From Luteimonas rhizosphaericola (GTDB lineage Bacteria; Pseudomonadota; Gammaproteobacteria; Xanthomonadales; Xanthomonadaceae): 64,000 bases of DNA. The notes beneath the pieces were generated by a model. That model made no database searches. It was not told the origin of the DNA and saw only the letters and a list, made by a program, of their open reading frames with translations. The number at the start of each line of letters is the position of its first letter. The stretch's first letter is position 1. Below are positions 43,189 to 53,018 of this stretch, piece by piece. Where the stretch lies: positions 44,845-108,844 of the forward strand of contig NZ_JARXRN010000021.1 in the NCBI RefSeq assembly GCF_029888045.1, in the 5' to 3' direction. Position numbers and translations under genes: made by a program.

Positions 43189-43935
43189 TCAGGGCGCGAG
43201 CGCGGGTTCGAACGCGAAGCCGTCGCCGATGGCGTCGAGGCAGACCGGCGTGCGGTCCTGCAGGCGCGTGGGCCGCGTCGGGCCCGGCGCGTCGTCCTCG
43301 ATGCTGCCGCCGCGCGTCCAGGCGCGGCCGGTGAGGTAGTTGACGCTCATGGCATCGGTCTCGCCCGAGCCGCGATGCAGGCCGGCACGGTCGAAGCCGA
43401 TCAGGCGGAAGCATCCGTCCTGCCAGCGGACGGTGAACGTGCGCTCGTGCGTGGACCAGCTGCCCGCGCTGGCCCAGCTGTGCAGGGTGATCGAGACCGC
43501 GCGGTTGGTGGCGATGCGCAGCGCGTTGGCGGGATCGTCCTGCAGCACGTCGTCCAGCACCGGCGATTCCGGGCGCGGGATGACCGCGTGGTCCACCAGC
43601 GCGCGGCGATAGCCGCCGCCTGCATCGGCGAGCGCGAACACCAGCATCCGCGGGTTGGTATCGAATGGCGAGACGCCGAGGCCATCGTGCGCGACGACGT
43701 TGGCCGGGTCGTCCATGCGCAGCAGGAGCAGCAGGTCGGGCTGCGCGTCGTCGTCCAGGCGCCCGGCGACGGCATGTTCGAGCCGCCAGCCGTCGGGCAC
43801 GAAGCCCTGCGCGGAGGCCGCCTGGGCCGGGATCGCGGGGATCGCGACCATCGGGACCTCCAGCGCCTGCGCGAACGCCGGCAGGGCCACGCTGGCCGCC
43901 GCCAGCGCGGCGACGGCCACCTGCGCGTGCAGCAC
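43189..43935 (-). CDS. secreted (periplasmic) hypothetical protein
   Basis: About 248 residues if started at GTG 43935; the start is uncertain because no Shine-Dalgarno is clear. A signal peptide ends around LPAFAQA. The mature part has an RLDDDAQPDLLLLLRMDDPA segment, like FG-GAP or integrin-type repeats of secreted proteins, then HSWASAGSWSTHERTFTVRW and a C-terminal CLDAIGDGFAFEP. No catalytic motif was recognised. It starts 15 bases after the purA stop codon, so it may be the last gene of the purA operon. Confidence 0.7.
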   Translation of the reverse strand: MLHAQVAVAALAAASVALPAFAQALEVPMVAIPAIPAQAASAQGFVPDGWRLEHAVAGRLDDDAQPDLLLLLRMDDPANVVAHDGLGVSPFDTNPRMLVFALADAGGGYRRALVDHAVIPRPESPVLDDVLQDDPANALRIATNRAVSITLHSWASAGSWSTHERTFTVRWQDGCFRLIGFDRAGLHRGSGETDAMSVNYLTGRAWTRGGSIEDDAPGPTRPTRLQDRTPVCLDAIGDGFAFEPALAP

Positions 43936-43949
43936 GCGCAGTCGCGCGA

Positions 43950-45476
<1,527 letters not shown>

Positions 45477-45577
45477 TCACGGGCCGAAGGTGCCGACGAC
45501 GGAACGCGGCCGGGTCCGGCGCCGCTGCACGGCCCCGTCCGGCGCTCAGGGCCACCCGGGAGGACGCAGCCCGGCGC

Positions 45578-45766
45578 CTATGCGCCGCGCACGAAATACA
45601 GCGAGATCAGCCCGACGGCGAGGAACACCGCACCGTAGCGGCGCAGCTGCGCGTCGGGCATCGCCAGCAGCTGGGCGGCGGCGCGCTTCCAGCCGCCGGG
45701 GGCGACGAACAGGATCAGCCCCTCCAGCACGGCGACGAGACAAAGGGCGGCCCAGAGGTCGTGCAT
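45578..45766 (-). CDS. DUF2065 family small membrane protein
   Basis: 62 residues. Two membrane helices: LWAALCLVAVLEGLILFVAP and YGAVFLAVGLISLYFVRG, with a short basic loop. This matches DUF2065 (YjeT family), nearly always found between hflC and purA. Its role is unknown; its position suggests a link to the HflKC membrane complex. Confidence 0.93.
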   Translation of the reverse strand: MHDLWAALCLVAVLEGLILFVAPGGWKRAAAQLLAMPDAQLRRYGAVFLAVGLISLYFVRGA

Positions 45767-45820
45767 GGCGGGAGTTCCTGGTGCGGACTACGACGGATGG
45801 AGGACACAACCGGGTCCGCC

Positions 45821-45866
45821 CCGCCCGCCTTCGCCGCCTTCCACCCGTGAAGCGCGCAATGCGCCA
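45821..45866. repeat. intergenic repeat, second copy of the 'gcgcaatgc' family
   Basis: ccgcccgccttcgccgcctt then ccacccgtgaagcgcgcaat gcgcc, similar to 40160-40207. It lies between the hflC and DUF2065 genes. Confidence 0.6.
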
Positions 45867-45917
45867 TCGCACGGGGGAAGGGACACGACGGCGCCGGGCG
45901 GACCGGGGTCCGCCGGC

Positions 45918-46781
45918 TCAGCGGTCGCTGCGCAGGTACTGCAGGAACGGGTCGTCGCGTTCGAGCACGATCATGCCTTCGCCGTCGGCGAACGAGGCGC
46001 GGTAGGCCTCGAGGCTGCGCTGGAACGCGTAGAACGACGGGTCGCGGTTGGCGGCCTCGCCGTAGATGCGGGTGGCTTCGGCATCGCCCTCGCCTCGCAG
46101 CTTCTGCGCGTCGCGTTCGGCTTCGGCCACCAGCACGGTGCGCTCGCGGTCGGCCTGGGCGCGGATGATGCGGGCCTGTTCCTCGCCCTCGGCGCGCAGG
46201 CGGCTGGCCACCTGGCGGCGTTCGGCGCGCATGCGGTCGTAGACCTGCGAGATGACGTCGCTGTCGGTGGGCAGGTCGATCTGCTTGAGGCGGATGTCGA
46301 TCACGCGCATGCCGAGCGTGGAGGCGGCCTCGTTCACCCCTTCCAGCTGCCTGGCGATGATCTCCGCGCGCTCGCCGGACACCAGCTGCTGCAGGGTGCG
46401 GGCGTTGATCTCGTTGCGCATCGAGTCCTTGATGATCGGCGCGAGGCGGTCGTTGGCCACTTCCATCTGGCCGCCGGTGGCGCGGTAGAAATCGGCCACG
46501 TCGCTGATCAGGCCGATGGCCACGAAGTCCACGCTCACGTCCTTGCGCTCGGAGGTGAGGTAGCGCTCGGGCGAGAACTCGGAGGCGTAGAAACGGCGGT
46601 CGAACACGCGCGCGGTCTCGACCAGCGGGATCTTGAAGTGCAGGCCGGGACCGATGTCGGTGCGGGCGACGCGGCCCAGGTTGAGCACCAGCGCGGTCTG
46701 GCCCTCGCGCACCACGAACACCGAGCCGAGCAGGCCCAGCAGCACGATGACCGCGATCGGGATGATCAGGTTGAGCCTCAT
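45918..46781 (-). CDS. hflC: FtsH modulator subunit HflC
   Basis: 287 residues. One N-terminal membrane helix (LIIPIAVIVLLGLLGSVFVV) anchors a periplasmic SPFH/band 7 domain (about 22-190), followed by a long helical stretch rich in Ala, Arg, Glu (RAERRQVASRLRAEGEEQAR). HflC and HflK form a cage around the FtsH protease and limit its access to membrane substrates. The ATG overlaps the hflK stop by four bases (atga), so the pair is translationally coupled. Confidence 0.96.
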   Translation of the reverse strand: MRLNLIIPIAVIVLLGLLGSVFVVREGQTALVLNLGRVARTDIGPGLHFKIPLVETARVFDRRFYASEFSPERYLTSERKDVSVDFVAIGLISDVADFYRATGGQMEVANDRLAPIIKDSMRNEINARTLQQLVSGERAEIIARQLEGVNEAASTLGMRVIDIRLKQIDLPTDSDVISQVYDRMRAERRQVASRLRAEGEEQARIIRAQADRERTVLVAEAERDAQKLRGEGDAEATRIYGEAANRDPSFYAFQRSLEAYRASFADGEGMIVLERDDPFLQYLRSDR

Positions 46782-47926
46782 CGGGCACCTCCTTCGGCGC
46801 GCTCACCCCGGGTGGGGCGCGGCAGGCTGGAATCTGGCGTGGCGCTGACCGGAGGCGTGATCACCTCCTGCGGCAGCACCGGCGGCTGGCTGGCGTCCTG
46901 GCGGTTCGCGCCGGACTGAGGCGTCATCGGCACGTAGATCAGCTGGCGGCCGTCGCCGCCGATGATCTTGCGGTTGTCGGCCAGCACTTCCTGCACCGTC
47001 TCCAGCCACAGGCGCTTGCGGGTCACGTCGGGCGCGTTGCGGTAGGCGTCGACCAGCAGGGTGAAGCGCTCGGCGTCACCGGTGGCGCGCGCGACCGAGG
47101 CGGTCTTGTAGCCCTCGGCCGTGGTGCGCAGGCGCTGCGCGTCGCCGCGGGCCTCGGGCACCACGCGCGCGGCATAGGCACGGGCCTCGTTGACCAGGCG
47201 CTCGTTGGTCTGCTGGGCGCTGTTGACCTCGTCGAACGCGGGCTTGACCTCTTCCGGCGGACGCGCGTCCTGCAGGTTGAGCTCGGTCACCACCAGGCCG
47301 GTGCGGTAGGCGTCGAGCGAGGCCTGCAGCGCGGTGGACGCCGCGATCGACAGCGGGCCGCGGGCGTTGAGCGCGGTGTCCAGGTCGGCGCGGCCGATCA
47401 CCTCGCGCACGGCGCTCTGCGACACCTGTTCCAGCACGCGGGTCGCGTTCTGGGTGCCGAACAGGAACAGTTCCGGATCGCTCACGCGGTACTGCACGTT
47501 GAACGAGATGGTGACGATGTTCTCGTCGCGGGTCAGCACCGGCAGGCTGTTGCTGAAGGTGCGCACGCTGGTGGCGTCGACCTTGACCACGCTTTCCACC
47601 GGCCACGGCAGCTTGAAGTTCGGGCCGGGCTGCATGATCCGCGCGACCTCGCCGAAGCGCAGGACCACGCCGCGCTGCTGTTCGCCGATCAGCGTGAAGC
47701 AGTTGAACGCCAGCCACACCACCAGGGCGATGGCCACCCAGCGCAGCGGGTTGCCGCCGCCACCGCCGCCACCGAACAGGTCGCGCAGGCGGTCGCCGAT
47801 GTCGCCCAGGCCGTTGCCGCCGCGGCGGCGGCGCTTGGGCGGCCAGGGGTTGCGGCCGTCGTTGCCGGGGCGATCGCGCTCGGGTGGGCGGTCGTCGTTG
47901 TTCTTGCCGGGGATGTTCCAGGCCAT
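46778..47926 (-). CDS. hflK: FtsH modulator subunit HflK
   Basis: 382 residues from ATG 47926 (GGAG 5 bases upstream). An N-terminal cytoplasmic tail rich in Arg, Pro and Gly (DGRNPWPPKRRRRGGNGLGD), with a seven-glycine run, precedes the membrane helix (WVAIALVVWLAFNCFTLIG). The SPFH domain follows (GEQQRGVVLRFGEVARIMQP onward), then an Ala-rich helix and a disordered tail. Partner of HflC. The long glycine run is longer than I would expect but still within the family's variable tail. Confidence 0.96.
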   Translation of the reverse strand: MAWNIPGKNNDDRPPERDRPGNDGRNPWPPKRRRRGGNGLGDIGDRLRDLFGGGGGGGNPLRWVAIALVVWLAFNCFTLIGEQQRGVVLRFGEVARIMQPGPNFKLPWPVESVVKVDATSVRTFSNSLPVLTRDENIVTISFNVQYRVSDPELFLFGTQNATRVLEQVSQSAVREVIGRADLDTALNARGPLSIAASTALQASLDAYRTGLVVTELNLQDARPPEEVKPAFDEVNSAQQTNERLVNEARAYAARVVPEARGDAQRLRTTAEGYKTASVARATGDAERFTLLVDAYRNAPDVTRKRLWLETVQEVLADNRKIIGGDGRQLIYVPMTPQSGANRQDASQPPVLPQEVITPPVSATPDSSLPRPTRGERAEGGAR

Positions 47927-48072
47927 GCCTGCTCCAGTCGGGATGGGGCACGCCGGCCCGGACAGCCGGGTGGCGCGAAGCGGCCGTCGCCTCGGGCGCG
48001 GTCCATGGGCGGCGGACGCAGGGCGTCCGGTCGCGGGCATGGCCCGGGCCCGCGGGCGGCGGGCCGGCTAGT

Positions 48073-49437
48073 TTACAGGGTGGGGTCGGCCTCGACCTCC
48101 GGCAAGAGCGGCCGCAGCACCGCTCCGTCCGGTTGCGCGGCCAGGCGCGCCGCATCGGCCTCGGACAGGTCGACCTGCAGCCGCCAGCCGTGCTCGTCGT
48201 GGGATTCGCCGCGCACCGCGTCCAGCGCGTGCAGGCGCGCACGCAGGCGGCCGGCGTCGGCGGGCAGCGCGAGCTCGCCCACGATCCGCCGCTGGGCCAC
48301 GCGCGCGGCCAGGGCCTCGCGCAGCAGGTCCAGGCCGAGGCCGTCGCGGGCGGAGATCCAGACCCGCTCGCGGGCCACGCCCACGGTGCCGCCGGGCAGC
48401 GGCGGACCGGCGTCGCCGGCCGCGGGCTCGGGGGCGTCGCGCCGGGCCTGGGCGCCTTCGATGCGGTCGATCTTGTTGTAGACCAGCAGCTGCGGGATGT
48501 CGCCCGCGCCGATCTCGGACAGCACCGCGTCCACCTGGCCGATGCGTTCCTCGCGCAGCGGGTCGGCGGCGTCGATCACGTGCAGCAGCAGGTCGGCCTC
48601 GCGCGCCTCGGAGAGGGTCGAGCGGAACGCGGCCACCAGCTCATGCGGCAGGTCGCGAACGAAGCCGACGGTGTCGGCCACCACCACCGGCATGCCCTGC
48701 AGCACGATCCGGCGCACGGTGGGGTCGAGGGTGGCGAACAGCTGGTCGGCGGCGTAGGCCTCGGCGCCGCTGAGGGCATTGAACAGGGTCGACTTGCCGG
48801 CGTTGGTGTAGCCGACCAGCGCGATCCGCGGCATTTCGCTGCGCACCCGCGCGCGGCGCATCTGGGTGCGCTGCACCTCGACCTTCTCCAGCCGCTTCTG
48901 CAGCATGTCCACGCGCTTCTGCAGCAGCCGTCGGTCGGTCTCGAGCTGGGTCTCGCCGGGCCCGCGCAGGCCGATCGAACCGCCGCGCTGGCGCTCGAGG
49001 TGGGTCCAGCCCCGCACAAGGCGCGTGGCCATGTGCTTGAGCTGGGCCAGTTCGACCTGCAGCTTGCCGTCGGCGCTGCGCGCGCGCTGGGCGAAGATGT
49101 CCAGGATCAGGCCGGTGCGGTCGACCACGCGCCGCTCCAGGGCCTTTTCCAGGTTGCGCTCCTGGCCGGGCGTGAGCGGATGGTTGACCAGCACCAGATC
49201 GGCGCCGGAGGCCTCGCAGGCGGCCTTCACTTCCTCGAGCTTGCCGCTGCCGATCAGGGTGGCCGGGTTCGGGCGGTCGAGCCGCGCGGTGACCAGGGTG
49301 GCCACGGTGGCGCCCGCGGAGCGCGCCAGTTCGGCGAATTCCTCGAGTTCGGCCTCGTCGGGCGGGCCGCCGGCGTGGGGCTGGATCAGCAGCGCGTGCT
49401 CGCCCTTGCGGGAGCGTTCGAACAGTTGGGTCGGCAT
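48073..49437 (-). CDS. hflX: GTPase HflX
   Basis: 454 residues. The N-terminal HflX domain contains TLIGSGKLEEVKAACEASGA. A coiled coil follows, then the GTPase: P loop VGYTNAGKSTLFN, switch DTVGFVRDLP and NKID. HflX binds ribosomes and rescues or splits stalled ones under stress. It lies between hfq and hflK, as in E. coli. The C-terminal region has a linker insertion (ARRDAPEPAAGDAGPPLPGG) in the middle of the GTPase domain, after NKIDRIEG, which is longer than in E. coli. Confidence 0.96.
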   Translation of the reverse strand: MPTQLFERSRKGEHALLIQPHAGGPPDEAELEEFAELARSAGATVATLVTARLDRPNPATLIGSGKLEEVKAACEASGADLVLVNHPLTPGQERNLEKALERRVVDRTGLILDIFAQRARSADGKLQVELAQLKHMATRLVRGWTHLERQRGGSIGLRGPGETQLETDRRLLQKRVDMLQKRLEKVEVQRTQMRRARVRSEMPRIALVGYTNAGKSTLFNALSGAEAYAADQLFATLDPTVRRIVLQGMPVVVADTVGFVRDLPHELVAAFRSTLSEAREADLLLHVIDAADPLREERIGQVDAVLSEIGAGDIPQLLVYNKIDRIEGAQARRDAPEPAAGDAGPPLPGGTVGVARERVWISARDGLGLDLLREALAARVAQRRIVGELALPADAGRLRARLHALDAVRGESHDEHGWRLQVDLSEADAARLAAQPDGAVLRPLLPEVEADPTL

Positions 49438-49522
49438 CGGGGCTCGGCGGTGGGCTCAGCCCCGTGATATGGAGGCCGCGGGGCCGGAGTTCAACCGTGC
49501 GCGCCCCGCGCCGTCGCCGTGC

Positions 49523-49798
49523 TCAGGCGGGTTCGACCGTGGCCTCCTCGACCCCGTCGGCGGCCTGCACCACGCCCCCGCCCGGCCCCACGCGCACGTT
49601 GCGCGCCGGCACCACGGTGGAAATGGCGTGCTTGTACACCATCTGGCTGACGGTGTTGCGCAGCAGGACCACGAACTGGTCGAACGACTCGATCACGCCC
49701 TGGAGCTTGATGCCGTTGACGAGGTAGATCGACACCGGCACGCGTTCGCGGCGCAGCGCATTCAGGAAAGGATCCTGCAAGGATTGTCCCTTGGACAT
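49523..49798 (-). CDS. hfq: RNA chaperone Hfq
   Basis: 91 residues. [20 protein letters not shown] and [20 protein letters not shown] form the Sm1 motif; FVVLLRN and [12 protein letters not shown] form Sm2. The hexamer binds small RNAs and mRNAs. The C-terminal tail of about 25 residues is Gly/Val/Ala-rich ([20 protein letters not shown]), short compared with E. coli Hfq. It lies upstream of hflX in the usual order. Confidence 0.98.
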   Translation of the reverse strand: MSKGQSLQDPFLNALRRERVPVSIYLVNGIKLQGVIESFDQFVVLLRNTVSQMVYKHAISTVVPARNVRVGPGGGVVQAADGVEEATVEPA

Positions 49799-50198
49799 GG
49801 TGTTTCCCCAGCTTGGTTATTGTTGTGTCCGGCCGGCGCCCGTGACGGGCCTCCCCCGACCGCATCGCCCGACCCGCAGTTTCCCCGGCGGCGGCGACCG
49901 TCCGATGGTACACAACCGGCGTGCCCGCGCGGGCCGCGGGGACGCATCCGGTCACAGAAGCGGTGGCGGCGGCCTCGCGCGCCGACGGACGGGCGGCCGC
50001 GCCACCGCCCGGATGGCCGATCGAGGGCGGCACCGGCACCCGCGGCGCGTGCGGTGCTCAATCCCTCGCGTTGCGTGGGTGGTTTCCGGATCCAGGGAAG
50101 CGGCGTCGGGTTGCGCCCCTATCGCGCCCCCGACCCGCTCGCGCCCCGACCCGGGCGCCCGTGCCGGATGCATCGCGGCCTCCCTCCCGCGACGCTCC
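49799..50198. other. 400-base gap between miaA and hfq
   Basis: In many relatives hfq starts soon after miaA. Here 400 bases intervene, with no protein-like frame and no clear hairpin. It may hold the hfq promoter (the stretch gcttggttattgttgtgtcc at about 49810-49830 is AT-rich), but no box can be placed with confidence. Confidence 0.45.
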
Positions 50199-51152
50199 TC
50201 AACCGAGGAAGCGGCGCACGGCGTCGTCCAGGTCGGCGCGCTGGCTGGCCGGATCGAACCAGCGCGCGTCGAGCTGGCCGCGCAGCCAGGTGAGCTGGCG
50301 CTTGGCGAGCTGGCGGGTGGCGAAGATGGCGCGGTCGCGGAATTGCGCGGCATCGGTGGCGCCGTCCAGGTGCTCCCAGGCCTGGCGGTAGCCGACCGCG
50401 CGGATGGCCGGCAGGTCCAGCGGCGCGGGATGCGCGCGCAGCGGCGCCAGTGACCGCAGCGCGCGCACCTCGTCGAGGAAGCCGGCGGCGAGCATCGCGT
50501 CGAAGCGGGTTTCGATCCGCACATGCAGGGTCGCCCGCTCGCGCGGGGCCACCACCAGCTTCAGCACCCGCGCCGGCAGCCGCGGCATGGCCGGCGCTTC
50601 GCGCTGCCAGTCGCTGATGGTGCGGCCACTGAGCCGGAACACTTCCAGCGCGCGCTGGATGCGCTGCGGATCGCCGGGCTGGATGCGGGCGGCGGCGACC
50701 GGGTCGATGCGCGCCAGGTCCGCGTGCAACGCGGGCCACCCGAGCGCCTGCGCTTCGCGGGCGATCGCGGCACGCATGCCGGCATCGGCCGCGGGCATCG
50801 GCGAGAGCCCGTGCAGCAGGGCGTGGAAGTACAGGCCGGTGCCGCCGGCGAGGATCGGCAGGCGGCCGCGGGAGAGGATGTCGTCGATCGCCTCGCGCGC
50901 GGACGTGGCGAAGTCGGCCGCCGAGCAGGTCTCCCAGGGATCGTGGAGATCGAGCATGTGATGCGGCGCGCGCGCGCGCTCGGCCGCATCGGGCTTGGCG
51001 GCACCGATGTCGAGACCGCGGTAGACCAGGGCCGAATCGATGCTGACGATCTCGCCACCGAAGCGCTCCGCCCAGTCCAGCGCCAGCGCGGTCTTGCCCG
51101 CGGCGGTGGGGCCCATGAGGGCGATGGCGGGGGGGCGGCTGTCGGCGGGCAT
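50199..51152 (-). CDS. miaA: tRNA dimethylallyltransferase MiaA
   Basis: 317 residues. The P loop is GPTAAGKT (14-21). The segment [20 protein letters not shown] with its Asp, and the [16 protein letters not shown] strand, are family features. The late motif [16 protein letters not shown] is the tRNA-binding region. It adds a dimethylallyl group to A37 of tRNAs reading UNN codons. Start ATG 51152 has no clear Shine-Dalgarno. Divergent from the VWA lipoprotein gene. Confidence 0.97.
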   Translation of the reverse strand: MPADSRPPAIALMGPTAAGKTALALDWAERFGGEIVSIDSALVYRGLDIGAAKPDAAERARAPHHMLDLHDPWETCSAADFATSAREAIDDILSRGRLPILAGGTGLYFHALLHGLSPMPAADAGMRAAIAREAQALGWPALHADLARIDPVAAARIQPGDPQRIQRALEVFRLSGRTISDWQREAPAMPRLPARVLKLVVAPRERATLHVRIETRFDAMLAAGFLDEVRALRSLAPLRAHPAPLDLPAIRAVGYRQAWEHLDGATDAAQFRDRAIFATRQLAKRQLTWLRGQLDARWFDPASQRADLDDAVRRFLG

Positions 51153-51236
51153 GCGGAGATTATTGTCCAGCGCTCCTGAAACCCCATCCCCGGGCACCGC
51201 GCGTTCAAAGCCCCCGTCCACCACGGGAGTCCCGCC

Positions 51237-53018
51237 ATGCAACGTCGCGTCCTGGTCACTGCACTGTCCGCCGCCCTGCTCCTGTCCGCCTGCAGCAGCG
51301 CGCCCGATTCGAAACAGGCGCAGCAGGCGTCGGCCGCTGCTTCCATGTTGTCGTCTGCTCCACCCCCGCCGCCGTCGCCTCCCGCGCCGCCCGCCGAACG
51401 CGGCGCGCTGGCCGAAGCCCGCACCGACCAGATCGTGGTCACCGGAACGCGGGTCCGTTCGCCGGAGGTTGTCGCCTCGGCGCGCATGCTCGCCGCACCT
51501 GCGCCGGCCGCCGCGGCGGTTCTGTACGACATGCCGGCGCCCCCGCCCCATGGGCAGGCCGCGAACACGGAGCGCTATGCCGAACGCGACGACAACCCGG
51601 TGCAGCGCGCGTCCGAACAGCCGGTGTCGACCTTCTCGATCGATGTCGACACCGGCAGCTACAGCAACGTGCGGCGCATGATCCGCCAGGGCGTGCGGCC
51701 GCCGGCCGATGCGGTGCGTGCGGAGGAATTCATCAACTACTTCGACTACGGCCATCCCGGCCCGGCATCGCTGGACACGCCCTTCCGCGCCACCACCGAA
51801 ATCGCACCCGCGCCCTGGAATGCGCGGCGGCACCTGCTGATGATCGGCATCAAGGGCTACGACGTGCCGAAGTCGGACCTGCCGCCGGCGAACCTGGTGT
51901 TCCTGCTCGACACCTCCGGGTCGATGAACACGCCCGACAAGCTGCCGCTGCTCAAACAGGCCTTCGCGGAACTCACCGCCCAGCTGCGCCCGCAGGACCG
52001 GGTGTCGATCGTGGTCTACGCCGGATCGGCCGGACTGGTGCTGCCGCCGACGGCGGGCGACCGGCAGGACGAGATCCTCGCCGCGCTCGACCGGCTCGAA
52101 GCCGGCGGCAGCACCAACGGCGGAGATGGCATCCGCCTGGCCTACGCGATGGCGCGGCGCGCGTTCATCGAAGGCGGGGTCAACCGCGTGATCCTGGCCA
52201 CCGACGGCGACTTCAACGTCGGCACCGTCGACGGCGGCTCGCTGGACACCATGGTCGCCGACCAGCGCGCCTCCGGCATCGCGCTGACGACGCTGGGTTT
52301 CGGCCAGGGCAACTACAACGACGCGCTGGCCGAGCGCCTGGCCGACGCCGGCGACGGCAACCACGCCTACATCGACACGTTGCAGGAGGCGCGCAAGGTG
52401 CTGGTGGAGGAACTGTCCTCGACCCTGCTGACGATCGCGCAGGACGTGAAGATCCAGGTCGAGTTCAACCCGGCGCAGGTGGCCGAGTACCGCCTGATCG
52501 GCTACGAGAACCGCATGCTGGCGCGCGAGGACTTCGCCAACGACCGGGTGGACGCCGGCGACATCGGCGCCGGACACGAGGTCACCGCGCTGTACGAGAT
52601 CACCCTCGCCGGCTCCGGCGCGGAGCAGCTGCCGCCGCTGCGCTACGGCGCCGCGCAGGCCGCCGCGCCCGGAGCGCGCGGCGACGAGCTGGCGCACCTG
52701 CGGCTGCGCTACAAGCGGCCGGGCGAGACGACCAGCCGGCTGATCGAGACGCCGGTCCCGCGCCGCGCGATCCGCGCCGAACCCGGCGAGTCGATGCGCT
52801 TCGCCGCGAGCGTCGCCGCGTGGGCCGATGCGCTGCGTGGCGGCACCCACCTGGGCACGTGGGACTGGCGCGCGATCGCCGAAGGCGCCCGCGCCGCACG
52901 CGGCCACGACCGCTGGCGCCTGCGCGGCGAGTTCGTGGACCTGGTGGATGCCTCGCGCGCGCTGGTGGCGGACGGCGGGCGGATGGAGGATCCGGCGGTC
53001 AGTGCGGTCGCGCGCTGA
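51237..53018 (+). CDS. VWA-domain lipoprotein with a TonB-receptor-like 'IVVTG' segment
   Basis: 593 residues, Shine-Dalgarno GGGAG. Lipobox LSAC puts the lipid on Cys19. A low-complexity Ala/Pro linker contains [10 protein letters not shown] at 64-73, a string typical of the mature N-terminus of TonB-dependent receptors. Residues about 118-215 match the vWF-associated N-terminal domain ([20 protein letters not shown]). The VWA domain follows, with MIDAS residues in LDTSGSM (225-230). The C-terminus is DUF3520-like. Similar to E. coli YfbK. The same odd segment occurs in the anti-sigma-like protein at 56692. Its last 20 bases overlap the convergent gene. Confidence 0.9.
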   Translation: MQRRVLVTALSAALLLSACSSAPDSKQAQQASAAASMLSSAPPPPPSPPAPPAERGALAEARTDQIVVTGTRVRSPEVVASARMLAAPAPAAAAVLYDMPAPPPHGQAANTERYAERDDNPVQRASEQPVSTFSIDVDTGSYSNVRRMIRQGVRPPADAVRAEEFINYFDYGHPGPASLDTPFRATTEIAPAPWNARRHLLMIGIKGYDVPKSDLPPANLVFLLDTSGSMNTPDKLPLLKQAFAELTAQLRPQDRVSIVVYAGSAGLVLPPTAGDRQDEILAALDRLEAGGSTNGGDGIRLAYAMARRAFIEGGVNRVILATDGDFNVGTVDGGSLDTMVADQRASGIALTTLGFGQGNYNDALAERLADAGDGNHAYIDTLQEARKVLVEELSSTLLTIAQDVKIQVEFNPAQVAEYRLIGYENRMLAREDFANDRVDAGDIGAGHEVTALYEITLAGSGAEQLPPLRYGAAQAAAPGARGDELAHLRLRYKRPGETTSRLIETPVPRRAIRAEPGESMRFAASVAAWADALRGGTHLGTWDWRAIAEGARAARGHDRWRLRGEFVDLVDASRALVADGGRMEDPAVSAVAR

